From: Marinilabiliales bacterium
Lineage (GTDB): Bacteria > Bacteroidota > Bacteroidia > Bacteroidales > PUMT01
DNA length: 39,372 bases
Direction of reading: 5' to 3'
NCBI GenBank assembly: GCA_007695015.1
Contig: REEN01000035.1
Location: 1 to 39,372 of the forward strand
This document shows positions 24,708-34,004 of this stretch, piece after piece. A program made the translations under genes and the position numbers. The first letter of the stretch is position 1. Each line of letters begins with the position of its first letter. The notes beneath the pieces are model-generated. The model was not told the DNA's origin, searched no databases, and worked only from the letters and a program-made list of their open reading frames with translations.

Positions 24708-25649
24708 ATGAGACGCATACTGGTTACAGGCGGCGCGGGATTTATAGGCTCACACCTTTGCGAAAGGTTACTTGAAGAGGGTAATGAGGTTTTGTGCCTG
24801 GACAATTTTTTTACCGGTTCCAGGAAAAATATCATACACCTGCTTGATAATCCCTGGTTTGAGCTTGTGCGACATGACGTAACCATGCCATACTACAGCG
24901 AGATAGACCAGATATTCAACCTTGCATGCCCGGCCTCCCCGATTCATTACAGCCACAATCCGATCAAGACGGTCAAGACAAATGTGATGGGGGCCATCAA
25001 TATGCTCGGACTTGCCAAGCGTAAGAAGGCCATTATATTGCAGGCTTCAACAAGTGAAGTCTACGGCGATCCGCAGGTCCACCCGCAGAAGGAAGATTAC
25101 TGGGGTTACGTGAATCCGATCGGCGACAGGTCCTGCTATGATGAGGGTAAAAGGTGCGCCGAAACACTGTTCATGGACTACCATAAGCAGAATGGCGTAA
25201 GGATCAAGATAGCGCGGATATTCAATACCTACGGTCCCCGTATGCAACTGGATGACGGACGTGTCGTCTCAAATTTCATTGTCAGGGCGTTAAAGGGCGA
25301 GGATATAGTTATATATGGCGATGGCTCACAAACGAGAGGGTTCCAGTATGTAGCCGACCTGGTAGAGGCGCTGGTCAGATTAATGAACACACCCGACCAT
25401 TTTACCGGTCCGGTCAATATAGGGAACCCGGGAGAGATATCAATCCTTGAACTTGCCAGTATGATAGCCCAAATGACCGGGTCTGGCTCAAAAATGGTTT
25501 TTGTTCCACCCAGGAGTGATGACCCGGTAAGAAGGGACCCCGACATATCCCTTGCTTCACGCGAACTGGGAGGCTGGAAGCCCTCAGTTGATCTGGAGGA
25601 GGGACTTGGAAAAACCATAAGATATTTCATAGATGAATTGAAAACATAA
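24708..25649 (+). CDS. UDP-glucuronate decarboxylase (UDP-xylose synthase)
   Basis: Converts UDP-glucuronate to UDP-xylose with bound NAD+. It is an extended short-chain dehydrogenase: GGAGFIGSH at residues 8-16 binds NAD, and the catalytic Y144-x3-K148 lies in RSCYDEGKR, a signature that separates UDP-xylose synthase from RfbB-type dehydratases. Further typical segments are [24 protein letters not shown] and [10 protein letters not shown]. At 313 residues it is full length and lacks a membrane anchor, so it is cytoplasmic. It starts 11 bases after ugd. Confidence 0.96.
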   Translation: MRRILVTGGAGFIGSHLCERLLEEGNEVLCLDNFFTGSRKNIIHLLDNPWFELVRHDVTMPYYSEIDQIFNLACPASPIHYSHNPIKTVKTNVMGAINMLGLAKRKKAIILQASTSEVYGDPQVHPQKEDYWGYVNPIGDRSCYDEGKRCAETLFMDYHKQNGVRIKIARIFNTYGPRMQLDDGRVVSNFIVRALKGEDIVIYGDGSQTRGFQYVADLVEALVRLMNTPDHFTGPVNIGNPGEISILELASMIAQMTGSGSKMVFVPPRSDDPVRRDPDISLASRELGGWKPSVDLEEGLGKTIRYFIDELKT

Positions 25650-25661
25650 AATCTTTCCTGT

Positions 25662-26543
25662 ATGAGAGGAATTGTACTGGCCGGCGGAGCCGGCACAAGG
25701 CTGCATCCGGTAACCCACAGCATATCCAAACAGATATTGCCGGTGTATGACAAACCCATGATATATTACCCTTTATCGGTCCTGCTCCTGGCGGGGATAC
25801 GGGAAATACTCATTATTTCGACACCGCATGATCTTCCACTATTCAGGCACCTGTTGGGAAACGGCGACCGGTTAGGGGTCACCTTTTCCTACAAGGAGCA
25901 ACCCGAGCCGGGGGGACTTTCTCAGGCCTTTCTGATAGGAGAGGATTTTCTTGAAGATCAACCGGCATGCCTTATTCTTGGCGACAATATTTTTTACGGA
26001 TACGGGCTCAGCGGCATCCTTACAAAGGCATCGGAGATTACTGACGGGGGACAGGTGTTCGGTTACTTCGTGAATAATCCCAGAAGGTACGGTGTTGTCG
26101 AGTTTAACGACAGGGGCGACGTATTGAGCATAGAGGAGAAGCCCGCAAAACCTAAATCCAACTACGCGGTTACCGGTCTCTACTTTTACGGGAATGATGT
26201 GGTTGAGAAGGCAAAATCCCTTAAACCCTCTGCCAGGGGTGAGCTTGAGATCACCGATCTTAACCGCCTCTACCTGGATGAGGGGCGCCTAAGCGTGAAT
26301 CTGCTCGGACGCGGCATGGCCTGGCTCGATACCGGCACCCACGAAAGCCTGCTCCAGGCCTCAAATTTTATCCATACGATAGAGGAGAGGCAGGGGTTGA
26401 AGATCGCCTGCCTGGAGGAGATCGCATACAAGAAGGGCTTCATTGACAGGGATATGCTCCTGCACAGTGCAAAAGTGTTAAAGAACAACAAGTACGGCGA
26501 CTACCTCCTGCAGGTGGCCGGCGAAACTTCAGGAAAGCAGTGA
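25662..26543 (+). CDS. rfbA: Glucose-1-phosphate thymidylyltransferase (RfbA/RmlA)
   Basis: First enzyme of dTDP-rhamnose synthesis, making dTDP-glucose from glucose 1-phosphate and dTTP. The nucleotide-binding [11 protein letters not shown] and the sugar-phosphate-binding [17 protein letters not shown] segments are clear, followed by [10 protein letters not shown] (magnesium aspartate) and [34 protein letters not shown] is the usual C-terminal element. At 293 residues it is standard. It lies 12 bases after the decarboxylase gene and 4 bases before rfbC. Confidence 0.97.
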   Translation: MRGIVLAGGAGTRLHPVTHSISKQILPVYDKPMIYYPLSVLLLAGIREILIISTPHDLPLFRHLLGNGDRLGVTFSYKEQPEPGGLSQAFLIGEDFLEDQPACLILGDNIFYGYGLSGILTKASEITDGGQVFGYFVNNPRRYGVVEFNDRGDVLSIEEKPAKPKSNYAVTGLYFYGNDVVEKAKSLKPSARGELEITDLNRLYLDEGRLSVNLLGRGMAWLDTGTHESLLQASNFIHTIEERQGLKIACLEEIAYKKGFIDRDMLLHSAKVLKNNKYGDYLLQVAGETSGKQ

Positions 26544-26547
26544 TAAT

Positions 26548-27111
26548 ATGAAGATAAGGGAAACGGAAATACCGGGGTTGGTGGTTATTGAACCCAGGGT
26601 TTATGAGGATGCCAGGGGGTATTTTTACGAGAGTTATAATGAAAGGCTTTTCAGTGAGCACGGGCTGCCATCCGGATGGGTGCAGGACAACGAGTCACGC
26701 TCTGCCATGAACGTGATCAGGGGTCTTCACTACCAGCTTGCACCATATGCCCAGGCAAAGCTTTTAAGGGTTCTGGAAGGCGCCATCCTTGATGTGGCTG
26801 TCGACCTGCGAAAAAACTCGCCAACCTTCGGCAAATGGAGCGGGATCGAGATATCGTCAGACAACAGGTTGCAGCTGCTGGTGCCCAAAGGCTGCGCCCA
26901 TGGTTTCAGGGTGCTGACAAAAAGTGCCACGGTTCTCTATAAATGTGATGACTTTTATAATCCCAGTGCGGAGAGGGGCATCCTCTTCTCCGACAGCCAT
27001 ATCGCGATAGACTGGGGAATCGAACCGTCCAGGGCCGTTGTATCTGATAAGGATATGAATGCACCATCCTTTGCCGCAGCCGATTATAATTTTATATTTG
27101 GTAATATATGA
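26548..27111 (+). CDS. rfbC: dTDP-4-dehydrorhamnose 3,5-epimerase (RfbC/RmlC)
   Basis: Third enzyme of dTDP-rhamnose synthesis. It is a cupin enzyme with catalytic H61 in VIRGLHYQ and the expected tyrosine Y137 in KCDDFYNP. PKGCAHGFRVL (residues about 111-121) is the family signature. The length of 187 residues is normal. Its stop codon overlaps the rfbD start by four bases (ATGA), implying translational coupling. Confidence 0.97.
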   Translation: MKIRETEIPGLVVIEPRVYEDARGYFYESYNERLFSEHGLPSGWVQDNESRSAMNVIRGLHYQLAPYAQAKLLRVLEGAILDVAVDLRKNSPTFGKWSGIEISSDNRLQLLVPKGCAHGFRVLTKSATVLYKCDDFYNPSAERGILFSDSHIAIDWGIEPSRAVVSDKDMNAPSFAAADYNFIFGNI

Positions 27112-27980
27112 AGACGTTGCTTGTAACAGGGGCCCGGGGACAACTGGGGCAGGAGCTGCAGGGGCTCTCATATACCCATGTGTTCAGGGACTACCGGTTC
27201 CTGTTCACCGATGTCGATACACTTGACATAACCAATGCCGGCAGGGTGGAGGAGTATATTGCCAAAAACGGCATAGACTGTGTCATAAACTGCGCTTCGT
27301 ATACAAATGTTGATAAGGCTGAAACCGAGCAGGATGCCGCGATGCTGATCAATGGCACGGCACCCGGGCTGCTTGCCGGCGCATGTGCCGGCAAGGGCGC
27401 TTTTCTTGTCCATGTAGGCACCGATTTTGTTTTTGACGGCGAAAGGCCCGTGCCTTATCGCGAGGAAGATAATGCCGCTCCAATTTCTTCATATGGCCGG
27501 TCAAAGCTCGAGGGTGACAGGGCAGTGCTCGCCTATGAGCGGGGAACAGTGGTACGCACATCATGGCTTTATTCCTCGTACGGTCATAATTTTTTCAGGA
27601 CCATACACCGTCTTGCCCATGAGAAGGATGAGCTTTCTGTGGTGTATGACCAGGCGGGCACCCCTACCTATGCACGGGATCTTGCAAGGGTGCTGCTTTT
27701 GCTTGCCGTTAATTCCCTTTCGGGGAAGGGCAGTTACGGCAAGGAACTGTTCCATTACAGCAACGAAGGAGTCTGTTCATGGTATGACTTTGCACTTGAG
27801 ATAATTACGCTTACGGGAATACAATGCCGGGTAAAGCCGGTAGAGACGGAGCAGTACCCACTGCCGGCGCGCAGGCCCCGTTACAGCGTCATGAGCAAGT
27901 CGAAGATAAGGTCGCGGCTGGAAATCGACATCCCGCACTGGAAAGAGAGCCTCCGCAACTGTATCTCGCAGCTTGACTGA
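27108..27980 (+). CDS. rfbD: dTDP-4-dehydrorhamnose reductase (RfbD/RmlD)
   Basis: Final NAD(P)H-dependent reduction yielding dTDP-L-rhamnose. The NAD(P)-binding GARGQLGQEL opens the protein, the catalytic tyrosine and lysine lie in SSYGRSKLEGD, and VRTSWLYSSYGHNFF is a conserved RmlD segment. The C-terminus PARRPRYSVMSKSKIRS matches the usual substrate-binding end. At 290 residues it is full length. It ends the tightly packed run; the expected fourth gene, rfbB, is not adjacent. Confidence 0.96.
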   Translation: MKTLLVTGARGQLGQELQGLSYTHVFRDYRFLFTDVDTLDITNAGRVEEYIAKNGIDCVINCASYTNVDKAETEQDAAMLINGTAPGLLAGACAGKGAFLVHVGTDFVFDGERPVPYREEDNAAPISSYGRSKLEGDRAVLAYERGTVVRTSWLYSSYGHNFFRTIHRLAHEKDELSVVYDQAGTPTYARDLARVLLLLAVNSLSGKGSYGKELFHYSNEGVCSWYDFALEIITLTGIQCRVKPVETEQYPLPARRPRYSVMSKSKIRSRLEIDIPHWKESLRNCISQLD

Positions 27981-28098
27981 GTAATTACTGAATATCCATG
28001 TAAATGAGTTGTTCCAACAGACTATGCAAAACATAACTAAATGAATATATATCGGTTAACTGCAGAAAAGATTAATATTAAATAATAATAACTGAGCG

Positions 28099-29844
28099 AT
28101 GGAAAAAGATGAACTGCTTACTACAGTACGTGACCGTGCCAAAGCATGGATGAGTGAAGATTACGACCCTGAAACCGTTTTACAGGTAAAGGCGTTGCTT
28201 GAGGGGCCTGAAAATGAGCTGATAGATGCTTTTTACCGCGATCTGGAGTTCGGTACCGGCGGGTTGAGAGGTGTAATGGGAGCCGGGACAAACCGGGTGA
28301 ATATCTATACCATTGGAATGGCCACTCAGGGTCTTTCAAACTACCTGCACAAACAGTTCCCGGATATTGACGCACCGTCTGCTGCCATTGCATATGACAA
28401 CCGGAACAACAGCAGGCTTTTTGCCGAGACTGCTGCCGGAATACTTACTGCCAATGGAATAGATGTCTGGTTGTTTGAGGATCTCAGGCCAACGCCCGAG
28501 CTCTCTTTTGCAATCAGGCATTACGGCTGCCAGACAGGAATTGTGATAACAGCCAGCCATAACCCTAAGGAATACAACGGCTACAAGGTTTACTGGGATG
28601 ATGGGGCACAGATCATCGCCCCACACGATGCCGGCATAATCGCAGAGGTGCGGAAGGTCAAGAGCATAAGCCAGGTCAACAGAAATGCCAGGCCCGAAAA
28701 GGTAAAGATCATAGGGGAGGAGACAGATGATATTTATATCGGCAAGATCAGGGAGATGTCGCTGTCTCCATCTATCGTTGCAAAGCACAGCGATATGAAG
28801 ATCGTGTTCACCCCGATACACGGTGCATCTGTAAAGCTTGTACCGATGGCATTGCGCAGTTACGGATTTACAGGTGTGATACCGGTGCCTGAACAGGATG
28901 TGACCGATGGCAATTTTCCCACAGTTATATCTCCGAACCCCGAAGAGGCTGCCGCCCTTGAGATGGCGCTTGACAAGGCCCGCGAAACCGGGGCTGAACT
29001 GGTTATGGGGTCAGATCCTGATGGCGACCGTGTCGGTATTGCAGTTAAAGACAACAGCGGAGAACTGCTACTGCTGAACGGCAACCAGGCGGCATCACTG
29101 ATGTTGTATTACATACTCAAACGGTGGGAGGAGACAAACAGGTTCCGTGGCAATGAATTTATTGCCAAGACAATTGTGACAAGCGGTCTGTTGAGTGATA
29201 TAGCCGAAAAGTTCGGGGTTGAATGCTACGACGTTCTCACCGGGTTCAAGTTTATTGCCGGACTTATCAGGGAGTATGAAGGGGAGAAGACCTTTATCGC
29301 AGGTTTTGAGGAGAGTTATGGTTACCTGGCGGGAGATCTGGTAAGGGATAAGGACGCGGTAATCTCATGTGCGCTCATAGCCGAGGCAGCAGCCTGGGCA
29401 AGGGAGATGGGCAGGTCGCTGTATGACCTTCTGATCGACCTTTACCTGGAGTTCGGACTTTACCGGGAGACACTTGTTTCGGTGGTTCGCAAGGGCAAAA
29501 GCGGGGCAGAAGAGATAGCCGGCATGATGGACCGCTTCCGCAACTCGCCTCCTGAGACTATTGCAGGCTCCCAGGTGATGACCGTACACGATTACCTGAA
29601 GCAGAAATCGTTCGATTCTATAAGCCACCTCAGGCGTGAGATAAAGCTGCCCAAATCCAATGTGCTGCAGTTCCTGCTTAATGACGGATCACTTATTTCT
29701 GTAAGGCCATCCGGAACCGAGCCAAAGATCAAGTTTTACATTAGTGTGCGTGGAAGTCTTGAACGCAGGGAGGATTACCCTGAGGCCTGCCGGCAACTTG
29801 ATGAAAGGGCCAGTAATATTCTCAGCGCCCTTGGCGTTTCCTGA
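28099..29844 (+). CDS. Phospho-sugar mutase (phosphoglucomutase/phosphomannomutase family)
   Basis: Interconverts hexose 1- and 6-phosphates through a phosphoserine, supplying glucose 1-phosphate to RfbA and UDP-glucose synthesis. The catalytic S153 lies in TASHNPKEYNG and magnesium is bound by D306-x-D308-x-D310 in DPDGDRVG. The sugar-binding GFEESYGYL and the phosphate-binding RPSGTEPKIKFY near the C-terminus are present. At 581 residues with an N-terminal stretch GPENELIDAFYRDLEFGTGG, it belongs to the long PGM2-like branch common in Bacteroidota. Whether glucose, mannose or both are preferred is not decided by sequence. It follows rfbD after 118 bases. Confidence 0.93.
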   Translation: MEKDELLTTVRDRAKAWMSEDYDPETVLQVKALLEGPENELIDAFYRDLEFGTGGLRGVMGAGTNRVNIYTIGMATQGLSNYLHKQFPDIDAPSAAIAYDNRNNSRLFAETAAGILTANGIDVWLFEDLRPTPELSFAIRHYGCQTGIVITASHNPKEYNGYKVYWDDGAQIIAPHDAGIIAEVRKVKSISQVNRNARPEKVKIIGEETDDIYIGKIREMSLSPSIVAKHSDMKIVFTPIHGASVKLVPMALRSYGFTGVIPVPEQDVTDGNFPTVISPNPEEAAALEMALDKARETGAELVMGSDPDGDRVGIAVKDNSGELLLLNGNQAASLMLYYILKRWEETNRFRGNEFIAKTIVTSGLLSDIAEKFGVECYDVLTGFKFIAGLIREYEGEKTFIAGFEESYGYLAGDLVRDKDAVISCALIAEAAAWAREMGRSLYDLLIDLYLEFGLYRETLVSVVRKGKSGAEEIAGMMDRFRNSPPETIAGSQVMTVHDYLKQKSFDSISHLRREIKLPKSNVLQFLLNDGSLISVRPSGTEPKIKFYISVRGSLERREDYPEACRQLDERASNILSALGVS

Positions 29845-29877
29845 TGAAAGGATGTTAACCGGTAAATACAATTCATT

Positions 29878-30294
29878 ATGAAGAGTTACAGGAAAGAGAT
29901 GTGGTTTGAAACTAAAAGCCGCAGGGAGCTTATCAACATAACCCCCGCAGTTGAACAGTGTCTTGCCGAGAGCGGGGTAAAGGAGGGGTTGCTGCTATGC
30001 AATGCTATGCACATTACCAGCAGCGTATTTATCAATGATGACGAGTCGGGTTTGCATCACGATTTTGAGGTCTGGCTCGAAAAGCTCGCGCCCGAGCACC
30101 CGCATTCGCAGTACCGGCATAACGGCTATGAAGATAATGCCGACGGGCACCTCAAGCGCACGATAATGGGCCGTGAGGTGGTGGTGGCCATCACCGGGGG
30201 AAAGCTCGATTTCGGGCCGTGGGAACAGATCTTCTATGGCGAGTTTGACGGAAAGCGGCGCAAAAGATTGTTGGTCAAAATAATCGGCGAATAG
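29878..30294 (+). CDS. YjbQ family protein (UPF0047, secondary thiamine-phosphate-synthase-like)
   Basis: A 138-residue single-domain protein of the YjbQ/UPF0047 family, which has weak thiamine-phosphate synthase activity reported for some members but no agreed physiological role. It shows the conserved pattern [22 protein letters not shown], split around residues 41-62, then [18 protein letters not shown] and the end-segment [13 protein letters not shown]. The several histidines and acidic residues form the family's presumed active-site cluster. It is cytoplasmic, 33 bases downstream of the mutase, and could share its transcript. Confidence 0.9.
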   Translation: MKSYRKEMWFETKSRRELINITPAVEQCLAESGVKEGLLLCNAMHITSSVFINDDESGLHHDFEVWLEKLAPEHPHSQYRHNGYEDNADGHLKRTIMGREVVVAITGGKLDFGPWEQIFYGEFDGKRRKRLLVKIIGE

Positions 30295-30333
30295 CCACCA
30301 GATCGTTCAGGTGGCGAAAAGTTGATTGTTATT

Positions 30334-30402
30334 CAGGTTATGACCAGATTATTCTGCAGGTTACGACCTGATTGTCCTGCAGTTGATGACCAGATTGTCC
30401 CG
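30334..30402. repeat. Three tandem 23-base imperfect repeats
   Basis: Units at 30334-30356, 30357-30379 and 30380-30402 share the core GACCAGATTGTC and begin with CAG. A fourth, degenerate unit (30403-30421) keeps GATTG. They fill the gap between the convergent YjbQ and RecD-like genes. With a unit of 23 bases they do not encode a repeated peptide and no CRISPR-like spacing is present. Confidence 0.75.
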
Positions 30403-30421
30403 GCTGCGACTACATGATTGA

Positions 30422-31840
30422 CTACTGGTCAAAGAACCGGTCGCTGAAATTGACCAGGAACAGCCTGGTGGTCGGCCTGGTAAAAGCGGTGTAGAGCCAC
30501 CTCAGGTATTCGGTATTTATCATCTCATCGGTTATGTAGCCCTGGTCGACAAATACATTCTTCCACTGACCGCCCTGTGCCTTGTGACATGTCACCGAAT
30601 AGGCGAATTTTACCTGGAGGGCATTGAACCAGTGGTTTTCACGTATCTGCTCGAAGCGCTTCCGCTTGTTGGTTATGGCGGAGTAGTCCCCGGCAACGGA
30701 CTGGAAAAGCTTTTTTCCCTGCTCCTGCGTCAGGGCGGCTGTTTCCGAGGTTATCGTATCGAGCATCAGCTTGACCTCTATCTCGGTATCTTTATAATCG
30801 GTAAATCTGACAAGGGCATCGGCAAACCTGAAACCATACATCTCTTCGTACCGCCTGACCCTTATAACTTCTATAATATCGCCGTTGGCTATAAAATCAG
30901 CCATTTCGTTCTCCGGCATCCAGAAATAGTTGTTCCTGACCACCATCAGAAGGTCGCCGGCAGCCAGCTCCTCGTCCCTGTATAATATCCTGTCTCTTAT
31001 TCCCTTGTTGAACTGGTTTGCCCTTTTGTTGGAACGGGTTATCACGATGGTTTCCTCAATCCCGTGTTTGTCGTACGATTCAGTTATCTTTTCGATAAGG
31101 TCTGATCCGCTTACCCGTTCTATGTCGTTATATCCTGCGGTTACAATTCGGGGGATGTTGTTTCCCTCTGATTCTACTTCGTACCTTATGCCGGTTGCAT
31201 TGAACAGGATGCCCGAGTCCTCTGCCTGCCTCAGGATATCTGACAGGAACACTTCGGTAACATCATAGCCAAATCCACTGAGATAACCGGCATCAAGAGC
31301 TGGGCTGATATCTATCCCGACCGGTGGAAGCTGTGCTGTGTCTCCCACCAGCACCAGTCTGCAATTTTTGCCGTTATCAATGTAAACAATTAAGTCATCA
31401 AGAAGCCTGCCGCTTCCGAATACATCTGATTCGGAAGATTGGTTTGAGATCATGGACGCCTCGTCAACTATAAACAGTGTATCCTTATGCATGTTCCTGT
31501 CCATCACAAAGCTGCCTGTGCCGTCGGCAGATGATCTCTGCCTGTATATCTTTTTATGGATTGTGCTGGCGGGATATCCGCAGTAGGAGGCCAGCACCTT
31601 GGCTGCCCTGCCGGTAGGGGCAAGAAGGACCACGTTATTTTTAAAAATCTGCATGGTGCGCACCAGAGCGCCGAGTATCGACGTTTTACCGGTCCCTGCA
31701 AAACCCTTTACCAGGAAGATATTTTTACTGTTGGCGCCGCTAAGAAAGCCGGGCAGCAGATCGATCATCTGTTGCTGGCTCTCAGTCGGACGGTGTCCAA
31801 GCTGTTCAGTTAATATATTGATAATATGGTTTTTCAACAT
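30422..31840 (-). CDS. RecD/Dda-like superfamily 1B DNA helicase
   Basis: ATP-dependent 5'-3' DNA helicase likely to act in repair or replication restart. Motif I (Walker A) is GFAGTGKTS (K52), motif Ia LAPTGRAAKVL, motif II LFIVDEASM (D126-E127), motif III LVGDTAQLPPVG, and motifs V/VI are SVTCHKAQGGQWKNVFVD and LYTAFTRPTTRLFLV. The 472-residue length is shorter than full RecD2 and typical of the Dda-like enzymes common in Bacteroidota. ATG at 31840 is preferred, though an in-frame TTG at 31849 exists. No RecB or RecC partner is nearby. Confidence 0.93.
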   Translation of the reverse strand: MLKNHIINILTEQLGHRPTESQQQMIDLLPGFLSGANSKNIFLVKGFAGTGKTSILGALVRTMQIFKNNVVLLAPTGRAAKVLASYCGYPASTIHKKIYRQRSSADGTGSFVMDRNMHKDTLFIVDEASMISNQSSESDVFGSGRLLDDLIVYIDNGKNCRLVLVGDTAQLPPVGIDISPALDAGYLSGFGYDVTEVFLSDILRQAEDSGILFNATGIRYEVESEGNNIPRIVTAGYNDIERVSGSDLIEKITESYDKHGIEETIVITRSNKRANQFNKGIRDRILYRDEELAAGDLLMVVRNNYFWMPENEMADFIANGDIIEVIRVRRYEEMYGFRFADALVRFTDYKDTEIEVKLMLDTITSETAALTQEQGKKLFQSVAGDYSAITNKRKRFEQIRENHWFNALQVKFAYSVTCHKAQGGQWKNVFVDQGYITDEMINTEYLRWLYTAFTRPTTRLFLVNFSDRFFDQ

Positions 31841-31885
31841 TTTAATCAATTATACTGAATTTTAGGTATAAATCCATTTTTTTTA

Positions 31886-31893
31886 TAAATTTG
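31886..31893 (+). promoter_or_regulatory. Candidate -7 element for the pseudopilin-like/DUF3822/rsmD run
   Basis: TAAATTTG matches TAnnTTTG and lies 74 bases before the first start codon of the three-gene run. A TTTA at 31861-31864 is the nearest -33 candidate. Confidence 0.45.
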
Positions 31894-31966
31894 CCCTCAA
31901 ACTTAAAGCGAAAATATCAGAAAAGAGAACCTTGCTCGTTATTATATCAAATCAAAATACAAACAG

Positions 31967-32572
31967 ATGAAGACAGTAATTCAGATTCTCCTTATAGTTG
32001 CAATACTCCTTCTGGGATACCTGTTGGTGGACGGCATTCACCAGCCCATCAGGTTTCAGCAGGAACAAAGGGTAAGGTACAACCGGACAATTGAGAGGCT
32101 GAAGGATATACGCACTGCCCAGCTTGCATACCGTTCTGTTCACGGAGAGTTTACAGGAAGTTTCGACACCCTGATAAATTTTGTCAAGTTTGACTCTTTC
32201 CGGGTTGTCAGGGCCATTGGTTTTGAAGATGAAGACGAAGATGTGGCTTCAGAAGAGATAATCCGTGATACCATAAGGGTAAGCGTAAAGGATTCCCTTT
32301 TCGCCCGTGGTTACCCTGTTGACTCTCTTCGTTTTGTGCCTTATACCGGTGGACGTGATACATTCTTCCTGGGCGCGGGCGAGGTAATGACCGGCAGTGG
32401 GCTCCCGGTGAAGGTTTTTGAAGCGCATGTGCACAATGACGTGTTGCTTTCAGGCCTTGACAGGCAGCTTGTTATTAATATGAATGATGAGCGCATAAGA
32501 AGGGATCAGTTCCCTGGCCTGCGGGTGGGTTCACTTACGCGGACCACCAACAATGCTGGCAACTGGGAATAA
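31967..32572 (+). CDS. Single-pass membrane protein with pseudopilin-like features
   Basis: A 201-residue protein of unknown function. A hydrophobic helix (residues 5-24) is followed by an amphipathic helical stretch (about 28-60) containing IRTAQLAYRSVHGEFTGSF, which recalls the AQ..Y...G.YP pattern of type II secretion pseudopilins. The C-terminal half (residues 75-185) is soluble, with DEDEDVASEE acidic run and FFLGAGEVMTGSGLPVKVFEA. There is no canonical prepilin cleavage site before the helix, so the pilin likeness is tentative. It is 14 bases before the DUF3822 gene, and the trio with rsmD appears to be a conserved Bacteroidota arrangement. Confidence 0.75.
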   Translation: MKTVIQILLIVAILLLGYLLVDGIHQPIRFQQEQRVRYNRTIERLKDIRTAQLAYRSVHGEFTGSFDTLINFVKFDSFRVVRAIGFEDEDEDVASEEIIRDTIRVSVKDSLFARGYPVDSLRFVPYTGGRDTFFLGAGEVMTGSGLPVKVFEAHVHNDVLLSGLDRQLVINMNDERIRRDQFPGLRVGSLTRTTNNAGNWE

Positions 32573-32586
32573 TAATCCCTTCCGGT

Positions 32587-33438
32587 ATGGAAATTGTTCT
32601 TATAGACGAAACATTTGATATAAATCAGACAGGTAATTACAGCATATCCATCCAGGCAGGCCCGGATGGATATGCTTTTTCTGTACTTGACCCGTTGAGG
32701 AACAAGTACATTCTGCTTAAGCATATTCCCTTTGAGGGTGGGTTGAGCGCCGGCCTTCTTGAGGATAGAATTGCAGGTATACATAAGAACGATGAGTTCC
32801 TGGCGCGTGATTATAAATCGGTCCTGTTCTCATGGCAGTGCCCCTGGTATACCCTTATTCCCGGGCCCCTTTTCCAAAAGGATAAGCTCCGTGCATATTT
32901 TGAGTTCAATCAACACCTGGAGGAGCTTGATGAGATACATTACAATAAGTTAACCGGGATCGATGCCTGCAATGTTTTTGTAATTCCCTCCGAAATTGCC
33001 GGTATTGTTCACAGGTCATACGGCAATGTAAAATACTTTCACCAGGTTACACCCTTTATTGAGAACGGTCTGGTGGCACACGGGGGCAAGGGAACCCGGA
33101 AAACCGTAATGGCTGGCATTTATGGCAAATATGTCGATATAGCTGTAACAGAAGGAGAAAAGCTGCTTCTGTGCAACACCTTTCCCTGGAAAGATGATGC
33201 CGATCTGGTCTATTTCATCCTTTATGTTTATGACCAGCTTAAACTCAGCGGAGAGGATATTCCCCTTGTAATTTCGGGAGAGATGAAAAAGGAATCAGAT
33301 GTTTACGGCATGCTCCGCTCCTATATAAGGAATACGGCGTTTGAAAAGCGCAACGATCATTTTATATACAGCTATACATTCAATGATGTTGAAGCACATT
33401 GGTTTGCGAACCTGTTCAACCTGAGGTTGTGCGTATAA
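32587..33438 (+). CDS. DUF3822 family protein, possibly actin-fold
   Basis: A 283-residue cytoplasmic protein of a Bacteroidota family I recall as DUF3822. The sequence alternates beta-strand-rich stretches (YSISIQAGPDGYAFSVLD; KTVMAGIYGKYVDIAVTEGEKLLLCNTFPW, split at residues about 177-206) in a way that resembles the two-domain actin-like fold of PilM or GspL. No clear phosphate-binding motif DxGxxx is visible, so ATP binding is uncertain. It overlaps rsmD by ten bases and follows the membrane protein by 14 bases, suggesting translational coupling. Function unknown. Confidence 0.82.
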   Translation: MEIVLIDETFDINQTGNYSISIQAGPDGYAFSVLDPLRNKYILLKHIPFEGGLSAGLLEDRIAGIHKNDEFLARDYKSVLFSWQCPWYTLIPGPLFQKDKLRAYFEFNQHLEELDEIHYNKLTGIDACNVFVIPSEIAGIVHRSYGNVKYFHQVTPFIENGLVAHGGKGTRKTVMAGIYGKYVDIAVTEGEKLLLCNTFPWKDDADLVYFILYVYDQLKLSGEDIPLVISGEMKKESDVYGMLRSYIRNTAFEKRNDHFIYSYTFNDVEAHWFANLFNLRLCV

Positions 33439-33965
33439 TAAGCGGTATATACAAGGGGAAGCGGCTCTATCCGGGAAAGAATTTCAGGGCAAGACCCACC
33501 ACAGATTTTGCCAAGGAGAACCTGTTCAATGTGATTGCCAACTATTTTGATTTTGGCGGACTTCATGTCCTCGACCTTTTCAGCGGTACGGGCAGCATTG
33601 CTTATGAGTTTGCATCACGCGGTTCAATGTCAGTCGATTCGGTCGAGATCAACTCAAAGTACCATGCTTTTATTCACAGGACATCAAAGGAGCTTCAGTT
33701 TGACCAGGTGACCGCCATACGTACCGATGCTTTCAGGTTTTTGAAGCACACCGATCGCGAATACGACATCATCTTTGCCGATCCGCCGTTCGACCTGAAT
33801 GACATTGATCAGATTCCCCACATTGTATTCAGCCGGAACCTGCTGAAACCCGGTGGCTGGTTTATTCTTGAGCACGGTAAAGACCACGACTTTTCCCTTC
33901 TTCCCCAGTTCAGGGAGCTCAGGAAATACGGCAGCGTTCATTTTTCGGTTTTTGAAAACAAATAG
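33429..33965 (+). CDS. rsmD: 16S rRNA (guanine-966-N2)-methyltransferase RsmD
   Basis: Methylates G966 of 16S rRNA using S-adenosylmethionine. The GTG at 33429 is chosen because it begins the family's usual N-terminus RIISGIYKGKRL and gives 178 residues; a longer reading would start inside DUF3822. SAM motif DLFSGTGSI is at residues 49-57 and the catalytic DPPF at 118-121. RPTTDFAKENLFN is a standard family element. Translation is likely coupled to DUF3822 because of the overlap. Confidence 0.94.
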   Translation: MRIISGIYKGKRLYPGKNFRARPTTDFAKENLFNVIANYFDFGGLHVLDLFSGTGSIAYEFASRGSMSVDSVEINSKYHAFIHRTSKELQFDQVTAIRTDAFRFLKHTDREYDIIFADPPFDLNDIDQIPHIVFSRNLLKPGGWFILEHGKDHDFSLLPQFRELRKYGSVHFSVFENK

Positions 33966-34004
33966 ACGATTCAGTTCTTTTACCAGTCCGCCAAGTCATC
34001 CTCC

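Noticed and set aside
24708-25649. The SDR gene as the missing rfbB (dTDP-glucose 4,6-dehydratase)
   Set aside because: The RSCYDEGKR signature and its place directly after ugd identify UDP-glucuronate decarboxylase, and the dehydratase TDE motif is absent.
30334-30402. Possible CRISPR array
   Set aside because: Units abut without spacers and no cas gene is nearby; it is a plain tandem repeat.
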